From NCBI GenBank assembly GCA_017428495.1, contig JAFRQS010000030.1:105460-169459 (forward strand): a stretch of 64,000 bases of DNA, in the 5' to 3' direction. Below, one piece after another: positions 43,514-51,570 of the stretch. This DNA is from Bacilli bacterium (lineage in GTDB: Bacteria > Bacillota_I > Bacilli_A > RF39 > UBA660). Every line of letters begins with the position of its first letter. Position 1 is the first letter of the stretch. The notes beneath the pieces are model-generated. The model did not search any database. It was not told the DNA's origin and saw only the letters and a list, made by a program, of their open reading frames with translations. A program made the translations under genes and the position numbers.

Positions 43514-45022
43514 GTGAAAAACAAGAAAAAGAAAGTTAGCAAATTGGATTCTTTCTTTGAGATTCAGAAAAGAAAATCAAATGTTAGAACCGAAATATTT
43601 GCGGGGATTACGACATTTTTAGCAATGGCGTATATCTTAACAGTTAATCCAAATAATATCTTATGGGGTGGTACTGCTGATCCTAGATTCTCTAGTGTAT
43701 TTATTGCTACTGCTTTAGGAGCATTTATTGGAACTTTATTAATGGCATTACTTGCTAAAATGCCTCTTGCTCAAGCTCCTGGTATGGGACTTAATGCAAT
43801 AGTTGGTACCATTGTTGGTGGTGCAATGGGATTTAGTTACTCTTATGGAAATGCTATGATGTTAGTATTCATAAGTGGAATTGTATTCTTACTATTATCA
43901 TTCATACCATGTGGTAAGAATAAGAAAGGTGAATATATTTCTTTAAGAGAAAAGATATTCGATGGTATGCCTGCAGTAATAAGAACAAGTATATCTGTAG
44001 GTATTGGTTTATTTATTGCATTTATTGGATTACAAAATGCTCATATTATTGTTGATAACCAGTTTACATTATTACAATTAGTTGATTTTAATAATCCAGC
44101 ATTATGGGTTAAAGGAGGAACAGCATGCTGTGCTACTGTTGCTTTATTTGGTTTAGTTGTAATAGGTGTTTTATCTCATTACAAAGTTAAAGGTTCTGTT
44201 ATTATCGGTATATTAGCTGCTACTGTTTTAGCTATTCCACTAGGAGTTGCTGATACTAAGATTCTTTCTGGTACTGTTCCAGGAATAAGTTGGAAGTTCT
44301 GGGAGAATATTGGTAATTTCTTTGCTGGTAAAGATACTGTATTCTTATCATTATTTAGAGGTGGATTTAATTTACCTGCAGGTTCAGTTATGACATCTAT
44401 AATGTTAATTATTACATTCTCTATGATTGATATGTTTGATACTATGGGTACAGTTGTAGGATGTTGTTCAAATGCTAAGTTATTAGATGATAAGGGTAAA
44501 CCTATTAATTATGGTAAAATGATGTATGCTGATAGTATTGCTACTATTACTGGATCATTATGTGGTACTAGTACAGTAACTACATTTGTTGAAAGTGGTA
44601 CAGGAGTATCTGCAGGTGGTAAAACTGGTTTAACAGCTTTATCTACTGCAATATTATTCTTATTATCAATATTCTTATTACCATTATTTGCATTTATACC
44701 TACTGCTGCTACCGCAAGTGCTTTAATTTATGTCGGAGTATTAATGATGAATAATATATTTAATGTTGATTTAGAAAATGTTAAAAATGCTATTCCATCA
44801 TTTATAACTATAATAGCTATGCCTCTTACTTATTCAATTACTGAAGGTATTGGTTTAGGTATAATATCATTTGTAGTATTAGATTTATTAATATATGTTA
44901 TAGATTCTATTAGATTTGTTAATGGTAAAACTAAAGAAAGACCTAAGACTGAAGTTACTTTAGTAACTATGATAGTATTTGTATTATTCTTAGTATATTT
45001 CTTAGTACCAACTGTATTATAA
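43514..45022 (+). CDS. pbuG: Guanine/hypoxanthine permease (AzgA/PbuG family)
   Basis: 502-residue purine:proton symporter with about 12-14 membrane segments. The family signature FAGITTFLAMAYILTVNP near 30-47 and TSTVTTFVESGTGVSAGG are intact. The GTG at 43514 is the start, with AAAGG 9 bases upstream; the open frame reaches back to 43430, but that part overlaps the riboswitch and terminator. Control by the guanine riboswitch fits a purine importer. Confidence 0.94.
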   Translation: MKNKKKKVSKLDSFFEIQKRKSNVRTEIFAGITTFLAMAYILTVNPNNILWGGTADPRFSSVFIATALGAFIGTLLMALLAKMPLAQAPGMGLNAIVGTIVGGAMGFSYSYGNAMMLVFISGIVFLLLSFIPCGKNKKGEYISLREKIFDGMPAVIRTSISVGIGLFIAFIGLQNAHIIVDNQFTLLQLVDFNNPALWVKGGTACCATVALFGLVVIGVLSHYKVKGSVIIGILAATVLAIPLGVADTKILSGTVPGISWKFWENIGNFFAGKDTVFLSLFRGGFNLPAGSVMTSIMLIITFSMIDMFDTMGTVVGCCSNAKLLDDKGKPINYGKMMYADSIATITGSLCGTSTVTTFVESGTGVSAGGKTGLTALSTAILFLLSIFLLPLFAFIPTAATASALIYVGVLMMNNIFNVDLENVKNAIPSFITIIAMPLTYSITEGIGLGIISFVVLDLLIYVIDSIRFVNGKTKERPKTEVTLVTMIVFVLFLVYFLVPTVL

Positions 45023-45047
45023 AAAAAGCACTTATGTGCTTTTTTTA
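45021..45047. terminator. Bidirectional terminator
   Basis: Stem AAAAAAAGCAC/GTGCTTTTTTT with loop TTAT between the permease and the converging folate-ligase gene; A and T runs on both sides. Confidence 0.85.
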
Positions 45048-45569
45048 ATATATATTTTTATCAGTTATTATTTTATCCATTCTTATATCAAATGGATCTA
45101 CTTTTATTCTATTTTCATATATTTGTTCTTCAAAACATATACCTATTTTTTTACTATTAGTTTTAAGTGCTCTATCATAATATCCTTTACCAAATCCTAA
45201 TCTATTTTTATATTTATCAAAACATATACCTGGTACTATAAATAAATCTATATTATCTACTATATCAGTTTCTATTGGTTCATAAATATTATATTTACTT
45301 TTAGTAAAAGACTTATTATCTGTTTTATAGAATACCAATGTATTACCTATTACCTTAGGTAATACTACTATTTTATTATCATTTAACGCATAATTTATTA
45401 ATTCATTTGTTTTTACTTCACTACCTAAATTCTTATATAATGCTATTACTTTAGAATTTTGATACTCAATAGTATTTATTACTTTATTTTTAATAATATT
45501 AGATTTAATATCTTTATCTTTAATATTATCTCTAATTATTTTATATTTATTTCTTAATTCATCTTTCAT
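45045..45569 (-). CDS. 5-formyltetrahydrofolate cyclo-ligase
   Basis: 174 residues. Converts 5-formyl-THF to 5,10-methenyl-THF with ATP. An N-terminal Lys/Arg-rich helix and LFIVPGICFDKYKNRLGFGKGYYDR near 110-135 (substrate and ATP loop) identify the family (YgfA/MTHFS). Overlaps the Nudix gene's end by 4 bases. Confidence 0.93.
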   Translation of the reverse strand: MKDELRNKYKIIRDNIKDKDIKSNIIKNKVINTIEYQNSKVIALYKNLGSEVKTNELINYALNDNKIVVLPKVIGNTLVFYKTDNKSFTKSKYNIYEPIETDIVDNIDLFIVPGICFDKYKNRLGFGKGYYDRALKTNSKKIGICFEEQIYENRIKVDPFDIRMDKIITDKNIY

Positions 45570-46030
45570 AAATCATTTACTATAATATGCTTAAATGAAT
45601 TACTATTTACTAAATCTTTTAATTCCTTTGGTAATAGATTAACACTATCTAACTTATCAATATCTACCCATTTATAATAATTAGTATCTGAATCATAATT
45701 AACAGATATATCATCAAATCTATTATCTTTTGCTTCTAATTTATATAGTGCGTATAATTCATGATATTTAATCATATCTAATTCAAAAAAATTCTCTATA
45801 AATGCATTAAACTCTATTTCATTCTTATCTATAGTTACATGCATCTCTTCTTTTAATTCCCTTATTAAAGTATCCATAGTACTTTCTAATGTTTTAACTC
45901 TACCACCTGGAAATATACATGAATTATATATTGGACTTACTTCTACTAATACTTGATTATTTTTTAATATCATTAATCCTGTTCTATAATTTAATTTAAC
46001 AGTTTCTATCATTAAAGATATATCTTTCAT
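45566..46030 (-). CDS. Nudix hydrolase
   Basis: 154 residues with a perfect Nudix box: Gly, five residues, Glu, seven residues, RELKEE (GGRVKTLE...). It hydrolyses a nucleoside diphosphate derivative; the substrate is unknown. Co-transcribed with and overlapping the folate cyclo-ligase gene (ATGA-type overlap). Confidence 0.9.
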   Translation of the reverse strand: MKDISLMIETVKLNYRTGLMILKNNQVLVEVSPIYNSCIFPGGRVKTLESTMDTLIRELKEEMHVTIDKNEIEFNAFIENFFELDMIKYHELYALYKLEAKDNRFDDISVNYDSDTNYYKWVDIDKLDSVNLLPKELKDLVNSNSFKHIIVNDL

Positions 46031-46076
46031 AACATCACCATCCCTACTATTTTCAGTATACTATTGTGTATCTTAT

Positions 46077-46105
46077 TTGACAACAAATATTATTAATGAT
46101 ATATT
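46077..46105 (+). promoter_or_regulatory. Strong promoter of a small convergent RNA
   Basis: TTGACA (46077-46082) and TATATT (46100-46105) with a 17-base spacer. No reading frame follows; the transcript would start near the TGGATACA at 46111 and stop at the terminator ending near 46180. Confidence 0.7.
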
Positions 46106-46111
46106 AAAAAT

Positions 46112-46180
46112 GGATACACTTAAACTAAGTGCTTTCCAAGTTTTGGGAACACCTAATCTACTGATTAGGTGCTATTTTTA
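46112..46180 (+). ncRNA. Candidate antisense small RNA (type I antitoxin-like)
   Basis: About 69 bases between a consensus promoter and a strong terminator, with no coding potential. Its end reaches the stop codon of the facing peptide gene. Its CACCTAATC (46150-46158) is complementary both to its own terminator arm and to GATTAGGTG in the peptide mRNA leader (46292-46300). This resembles the RNAII/RNAI layout of par-type toxin-antitoxin loci. Inferred from sequence only. Confidence 0.5.
46150..46179 (+). terminator. Terminator of the small RNA
   Basis: A 9-bp stem CACCTAATC/GATTAGGTG with loop TACT, followed by CTATTTTTA. Confidence 0.8.
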
Positions 46181-46255
46181 TCTTGATAAGATGTAGAATA
46201 CTACAGCAAACAAGAGTAGTATAATTATAAAGAGAGAGTGATCTTTCTTTGTCAT
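46178..46255 (-). CDS. 25-residue membrane peptide, possible type I toxin
   Basis: A short frame starting MTKKDHSL, then a hydrophobic helix (FIIILLLFAVVFYIL) and ending SR. The ATG has AAAGGTGG 7-10 bases upstream. The leader has CTTTCC that can pair with GGAAAG beside the ribosome site, and a TTGATA/TATAAG promoter lies at 46344-46316. Size, single helix and the facing small RNA fit Fst/TxpA-like toxins, but the sequence matches none that I know. Confidence 0.5.
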   Translation of the reverse strand: MTKKDHSLFIIILLLFAVVFYILSR

Positions 46256-46315
46256 AATACCACCACCTTTCCATCTAGAATAGAAGGAAAGCACCTAATC
46301 TATGTATCCATATTT

Positions 46316-46344
46316 CTTATAACAAATATATAATTTATTATCAA
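46316..46344 (-). promoter_or_regulatory. Promoter of the membrane-peptide mRNA
   Basis: On the minus strand, TTGATA (46344-46339) and TATAAG (46321-46316) are 17 bases apart. The predicted start falls in the GGATACA of the right inverted-repeat arm, mirroring the plus-strand promoter. Confidence 0.55.
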
Positions 46345-46440
46345 ATTACAAAAATGTTATTTTTAAGTATAAATATATATAAAAAATACAAATTTAGTTA
46401 TATAAATTTGTATTTTTATTATTTTATCATTAATATTATC

Positions 46441-47379
46441 TTATTTTTGTAATTCTAAAATATCTCTCCAGTTTTCTGGAAATCCAATCTTATGCAATAT
46501 CTTATTAATATCTATACTTGTTAATTTACCTGTTAATAAATCTATTTCATAACCAAGCTCATATATTAATAATCTAAAGTCATCTTCACTAAGCATATAT
46601 TTAAACATAATAACTAGTGAATATAAATCATTTCTACCATATATGTATTCTTCATTATCTTTTAATATTTTTAATTGTTCATGATACTTATTATTTGGTA
46701 TAGATCTTTGAGTTTTATAATCATATAATATATCCTCATGTGCACACAAGTTCCTATAATTAGACATTATTGGTAAGAATATACTTAAATCTTCTACATC
46801 TATGTTGTAATAACTTGCTATAGCTTTTTTATCTTCATATTTGAGTATCATATATAATTCACTTATAATGCCAAATGATAATACTTTAACTAATATCCAC
46901 ATTGGTATATATCCATAATTAGTTAAATAATGTAATGTTGCTGTATGTTGTTTAGCATTTACTCTTATTTGTCTTTTCATCTTATTTATTACATCTGCTA
47001 CTTGTCTATGCTTAGTTATATCTGTAGTAAAGTTAGATAATTTTAAATATTCTTTTTCTTTATAACCATATTTGCTTGATAAGTGATAACTAAATATTGA
47101 TTTTAGGTTATTTTCTACTATAAGTAAATGTTTAAACATAACATTTCTAATATTTCTATCAAACATAAATAATGCATATAATTCATCAAAAGTTGAACCT
47201 TCTTTAAATCTTTTTTCATTATTACCTTTTAGAAATACTTGTCTATAACCATTTATGAAGAAATAATTTTCTCTTAGTAATATTTTCTTAGCCTTTTCTT
47301 CATCTGGAATAGTAAGCCCTTTATCTTTTAGGATTTCTACTTGTTCATCAATTGTTTTAAATTGTTTTACTTTACTCAT
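46441..47379 (-). CDS. Abi_2 (AbiD/F)-family abortive infection protein
   Basis: 312 residues. Family features in order: KVKQFKTIDEQVEIL at the N-terminus, a 'RENYFFINGYRQVF' segment, FMFDRNIRNVMFKHLLIVEN, and near the C-terminus RNLCAHEDILY, whose Arg209-x4-His214 is a HEPN ribonuclease motif. Abi_2 proteins stop phage growth by halting the infected cell. The ATG at 47379 is chosen (GGTGATACT upstream) over one 27 bases earlier. Single gene; no separate antitoxin is visible. Confidence 0.9.
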   Translation of the reverse strand: MSKVKQFKTIDEQVEILKDKGLTIPDEEKAKKILLRENYFFINGYRQVFLKGNNEKRFKEGSTFDELYALFMFDRNIRNVMFKHLLIVENNLKSIFSYHLSSKYGYKEKEYLKLSNFTTDITKHRQVADVINKMKRQIRVNAKQHTATLHYLTNYGYIPMWILVKVLSFGIISELYMILKYEDKKAIASYYNIDVEDLSIFLPIMSNYRNLCAHEDILYDYKTQRSIPNNKYHEQLKILKDNEEYIYGRNDLYSLVIMFKYMLSEDDFRLLIYELGYEIDLLTGKLTSIDINKILHKIGFPENWRDILELQK

Positions 47380-47408
47380 AGTATCACCTATTATATAGTA
47401 TAGCATAA

Positions 47409-48068
47409 TTATAGTAATATTTCTAATAAAGATTTAGATAAAGTGTCAACTATTAAATCTTGATATTTATCAGTATTAAGTAAATATCTTTCATTAGGAT
47501 TAGATATAAAACCTAATTCTAATAATACTCCTGGTATATTTATTCTTTTATACATATATAAATTAGTCATTTCTTTTATCTTTTTTGTACTATTTAAATT
47601 CTTATTAAATGCTTTTTGAAATATTTCTGCTATATCCTTATTTTTTTTATTTATATCATCGTAAAATACTTGTGCACCTTTCCAAGAGCTATGTATCGAT
47701 GAATTTAAATGAATCGATAAGTATATATCAGCATTTGATTCATTTATTATTTTTGCTCTTTTACCTAAATCACTTCTTTTTCTAAAATATGCATTTTTAT
47801 CTGATAAATCATAATCATCATCTCTTGTAAGAAGTATAGTAGCACCCATACTTTCTAATTTGTTTTTTAATTTCAATACTATTTTTAAATTTATATCTTC
47901 TTCATATATATCTTTATAATATGCTCCCGGGTCTTTGCCACCATGTCCAGCATCTAAATATATTGTTTTTCCAAGTAATGGTATAGGAGTAATTGAAGCG
48001 TTTACCACATTAAATATAGTTAATAAAAATATAAATAATAGTAATATTTTTGTTTTATATTTATTCAT
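47409..48068 (-). CDS. N-acetylmuramoyl-L-alanine amidase (CwlD-like)
   Basis: 219 residues. An N-terminal signal/membrane helix (7-24) is followed by an Amidase_3 domain: YLDAGHGGKDPGAY, the zinc-ligand Glu in EEDINLKI, SIHLNSS and the catalytic Glu in VLLELGFISN. Size and single-domain layout match CwlD, the spore-cortex amidase, but a general wall hydrolase role is equally possible since no clear sporulation gene is seen in this window. It lacks LysM repeats, unlike the paralogue at 19335. Confidence 0.9.
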   Translation of the reverse strand: MNKYKTKILLLFIFLLTIFNVVNASITPIPLLGKTIYLDAGHGGKDPGAYYKDIYEEDINLKIVLKLKNKLESMGATILLTRDDDYDLSDKNAYFRKRSDLGKRAKIINESNADIYLSIHLNSSIHSSWKGAQVFYDDINKKNKDIAEIFQKAFNKNLNSTKKIKEMTNLYMYKRINIPGVLLELGFISNPNERYLLNTDKYQDLIVDTLSKSLLEILL

Positions 48069-48149
48069 ATTTAATTATATTAAAAAATAATATAAATTTG
48101 ACTATTTTATTATTTTATGTATAATATGTGCATCAAAAGGGGGATAATT

Positions 48150-48983
48150 ATGGATAATATATTGGATATTGTTTATGAATATTCTATAAATGGTAGAATA
48201 TTGGATGATACTGCTATAGAAAAAATAATAAGTATTGCTAAAAAAGAATTTAATTTAAATAATGTACATGAGATTGAAAGAAGAAAATCATTTCCTATAA
48301 CTAAGCATTCCACAATAGCAGCATATAATCATCTTGATCAATCTATAGTCTTATATCCTGCTGCTATAAAAAGAGATTTTCTTTTAAGAGAATATAAGTC
48401 AAAGCTTAAAACAGAAAATGAATTAAATAGAGTTGAAAAATGTTTTAGAAAAAATCTTCATATGGTATTTATTATCTTACACGAATTAGAACACGCTAAT
48501 CAATTTATGCATCAAAGTGATTCTTCTTTAGAAATGCAACTTGTTAATATAGAATTAGGATATATATATGATATAGGAAACACTTTTGATTGTTTTTATG
48601 GTGCTACTGATATAGAAAAATTAGCTGAATCTTTTAAACATTATAAAATTTATAAAAATAATTATAGAATTTCTTTAGCTGAAAGATTAGCAAATGCTAA
48701 TGCTTTGTTAAAAATTCGTGAAATGACTAAAAAAATAGGAAGTTCAAAATTAGAAGAATTATATGACTCATTATTATTGACTTATTATATGTCTAGATAT
48801 GATAGTAAAGATGATAGTCCTACAAAACGTTTCTTTAAGGCAATTGAACGTGATCATTTACTTACATATATTCTTATTAAACATGAAGATTTAAGTTATG
48901 AAGATAGAATAAAGTTTGGTTTAAACTTAACTAGTGATGAATATAAAGCCAATGAGGAATTAGTAAAATTAAAGAGAAGATAA
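48150..48983 (+). CDS. Putative zinc metallopeptidase-like protein
   Basis: 277 residues, soluble. The HELEH motif (111-115) in a hydrophobic helix (FIILHELEHANQFM) fits HExxH zinc proteases of the ImmA/IrrE-like type; a third ligand may be the Glu in a downstream helix such as SLAERLANANALL. The ATG at 48150 has AAAGGGGG upstream and is preferred over an earlier ATG at 48117. Substrate unknown; no regulator gene adjoins it. Confidence 0.65.
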   Translation: MDNILDIVYEYSINGRILDDTAIEKIISIAKKEFNLNNVHEIERRKSFPITKHSTIAAYNHLDQSIVLYPAAIKRDFLLREYKSKLKTENELNRVEKCFRKNLHMVFIILHELEHANQFMHQSDSSLEMQLVNIELGYIYDIGNTFDCFYGATDIEKLAESFKHYKIYKNNYRISLAERLANANALLKIREMTKKIGSSKLEELYDSLLLTYYMSRYDSKDDSPTKRFFKAIERDHLLTYILIKHEDLSYEDRIKFGLNLTSDEYKANEELVKLKRR

Positions 48984-49003
48984 GTTATCTTCTCTTCTTT
49001 TTA
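48973..49003. terminator. Terminator between converging genes
   Basis: Stem AGAGAAGATAA/TTATCTTCTCT with a one-base centre, followed by TCTTTTT on the plus strand; it overlaps the 3' end of the converging YfhO-like gene. Confidence 0.7.
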
Positions 49004-51492
49004 AATATATCTGAATATATTACTGGTAAAAATATCATATATCCTGTTATAGACATTATTAATCCTTCTAATAAATATGGAGATGTATATATTATTTTAA
49101 TATCATGATGACCTTCATCTATTTTAAATCCTATAAATGATTCATTTATTCTCTCATATTCCATCTCTTTATCATCTACATGTATATGAAACCCTTTGTT
49201 TTCATATGGTATTGTTAGGATAAAATATCCCATTTCATTTACATTTATTTCACCAACTATTGTATCACCTTTTGTTAATTCTTTATTAATTATAAATTTA
49301 TCTACTGAATCTACAAATTCTTCTATATATTTATATTCTAATGAATATACTTTTATATTAGATATTTCATATTTTCCTTTTGCAAATTCTATATTTAATT
49401 CTTCAATCGGATTATTTGATGAAATTGAATAATTAAATTTATAATTCTTATTATGATATGTCCAACTTCTACATGACAGTGTATTTTTTACACCATTTAT
49501 AGTTATAGAAGTATCCCCTACTTTACATGATTCAGAGTAATTCATATCAAATGTAATAAATAATATCTTATCTTTATATGGTTTACTTAATTTCAATACT
49601 AAGTTACCATCTTTTTCACTTTTTATTGTATATTTATCCTCTTTTTTATCTATTTCTACATTTTTATTTTTAACTTCATATTTTATATTTTCTTCTTTTA
49701 CTTTATTCTTATAATCAAATTTTTCCTTTGTATTAATTATAGCATTAGTAAGTAGTGCATATGATTTTTCAATATCATCTAATTTATCATATGTGTCTTT
49801 ATCTAATACTCTAGTAGTGACATATCCTATAGGTAATACTTTGTCATTTATATAAACATTGCTATTATCTATATTTTTATAACCTATTGGTTCATATTCA
49901 GTAGTAATCATATATTTAGTACCTGATAATGTATTAAATAATATATTTTTTGAAGATGTTATTGCAGTTGAAATATTGTTTTCCATTTCATTACCAATAT
50001 CATTAGTTGCAAAATCATAATAATAAGGATTTTCTAATGATGAGTATACTGATGATAGATAATAATCTTTGTTTATTACTCTATTTATATTTTTCTTAGT
50101 CATAATATTATTTGCTACCCTATATATATTTTCATCAGAATCTATTATTTTATTTAATATATCATAATTATATGTATTAAATTGTAAAGATATATCTTCT
50201 TTTGTAACTAGTTTATCACTACTATTGTTTATATAGCATACTACTAAAGCTGTTAATAATATTGGATATAATAAGTAGTTTTTATTTTTATGTCTTATAC
50301 TTAGTATATATGCTATTAATACAAGTATTACGTCTATTATGAATATATATTTTTTACTCTCTAAATATGTTATTATTTGAATTATACTTATTATTATAGT
50401 TAAAACTATAAATTTTTTATCTTTTTTTAATTTATATTCATTTAAAAACTTAGTTATTAATAATATTGCTAATGGTAATAACGGGATTAATACTTTTCCT
50501 CTTACATACATAAATCCACTTAAAGTATATATTATAATTGGAAATAATATTAATAAAGTAAATACTATTGATAATAATTTATCACTTTTATGTTTAGACA
50601 TTAAGCCATATATAATTGCTATTAATAGTATAGATGTAGTTCCTATTGTATATGAATTATATAGTATTTCTTTAAAATTAAATTTTGGTATTAATAATTT
50701 TAATATATTTACACTTGAAGTAATATCTGGCCTTCCACTTTTTAAAGCATAAAATGTAGGAAGTATTAATATCATAGATAACATTATTCCCAATAATATT
50801 GGCAATATAAATTTAATACCATCTATAATAAATTTTTTAAATGTTATTTTTTTATTAATTTCTAAATATTTATATATCTCATATAGTACAACGCAAATAA
50901 TAGAACCAATACTATAATAGTAACTACTCATTATTATCAAAAATATTGATAATACTAGCAATGATTTTTTATTTTTATCAAAATATAAGTCCACTCCCAT
51001 AAGTGCTAATAATAGAAATGGCATATAGCTTATAAACATTATGTGTCTATGAGTATGATATATAATTGGTCCAGATAGCAAGAATAGCAATGTACCAATT
51101 AATGTAGTTTTACTATCAAACCTCTTTTTCAAAAAATAATACATAAGTATATCACTTATTATTACTACAAGTATCATTGATATTTCTATAAAATTAACCA
51201 TTTTTATACTTGGAAACAAATATGATACTAATACAATTGGACTTAAAAATCCATAATATGAAAAATTATATATATTTTCTCCAGCTCCCAAATTAAATGC
51301 AAAGCTTGGAAATAAATCCTTTGTATCATAAAATAATGTCCTAAAATACTCTGGGAATATCCAATGTTGTGATTCCCAATCAACTGTTGATCCATTAACA
51401 TATTTTGTACCAACAATCGAAAATAATATAGCTATAAAAAGTAATATTGTACTTAAAATATAAATATAATCTTTATTATTTAACTTTTTCAT
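48985..51492 (-). CDS. YfhO-family membrane protein (polymer glycosylation)
   Basis: 835 residues with about 13 membrane helices in the first ~450, an extracellular domain (~450-800) and a final helix near 805-825. Family features: VDWESQHWIFPEYFR near the N-terminus and GAGENIYNFSYYGFLSP. YfhO-type proteins are GT-C-like transferases implicated in glycosylating lipoteichoic acid in bacilli. It faces an LTA-synthase-like gene 78 bases away, divergent, which supports an envelope-polymer role. Confidence 0.88.
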   Translation of the reverse strand: MKKLNNKDYIYILSTILLFIAILFSIVGTKYVNGSTVDWESQHWIFPEYFRTLFYDTKDLFPSFAFNLGAGENIYNFSYYGFLSPIVLVSYLFPSIKMVNFIEISMILVVIISDILMYYFLKKRFDSKTTLIGTLLFLLSGPIIYHTHRHIMFISYMPFLLLALMGVDLYFDKNKKSLLVLSIFLIIMSSYYYSIGSIICVVLYEIYKYLEINKKITFKKFIIDGIKFILPILLGIMLSMILILPTFYALKSGRPDITSSVNILKLLIPKFNFKEILYNSYTIGTTSILLIAIIYGLMSKHKSDKLLSIVFTLLILFPIIIYTLSGFMYVRGKVLIPLLPLAILLITKFLNEYKLKKDKKFIVLTIIISIIQIITYLESKKYIFIIDVILVLIAYILSIRHKNKNYLLYPILLTALVVCYINNSSDKLVTKEDISLQFNTYNYDILNKIIDSDENIYRVANNIMTKKNINRVINKDYYLSSVYSSLENPYYYDFATNDIGNEMENNISTAITSSKNILFNTLSGTKYMITTEYEPIGYKNIDNSNVYINDKVLPIGYVTTRVLDKDTYDKLDDIEKSYALLTNAIINTKEKFDYKNKVKEENIKYEVKNKNVEIDKKEDKYTIKSEKDGNLVLKLSKPYKDKILFITFDMNYSESCKVGDTSITINGVKNTLSCRSWTYHNKNYKFNYSISSNNPIEELNIEFAKGKYEISNIKVYSLEYKYIEEFVDSVDKFIINKELTKGDTIVGEINVNEMGYFILTIPYENKGFHIHVDDKEMEYERINESFIGFKIDEGHHDIKIIYTSPYLLEGLIMSITGYMIFLPVIYSDIFKKKRR

Positions 51493-51570
51493 ACCATCAC
51501 CACTTTCATTATAACATATATTTTAAAATTAGAAATGTTATGATATAATTATATGCGGAGTTGATGCTAT

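Larger units (their letters stand above)
46111..46310. repeat. Imperfect inverted repeat bounding the small-peptide locus
   Basis: The left arm (46111-46137) reads TGGATACA ... GTGCTTTCC and the right arm (46286-46310) is its imperfect complement GGAAAGCAC ... TGTATCCA. Each arm is placed at the predicted start of one of two facing transcripts, so both RNAs would begin with the same leader. A decayed MITE is an alternative reading. Confidence 0.65.
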
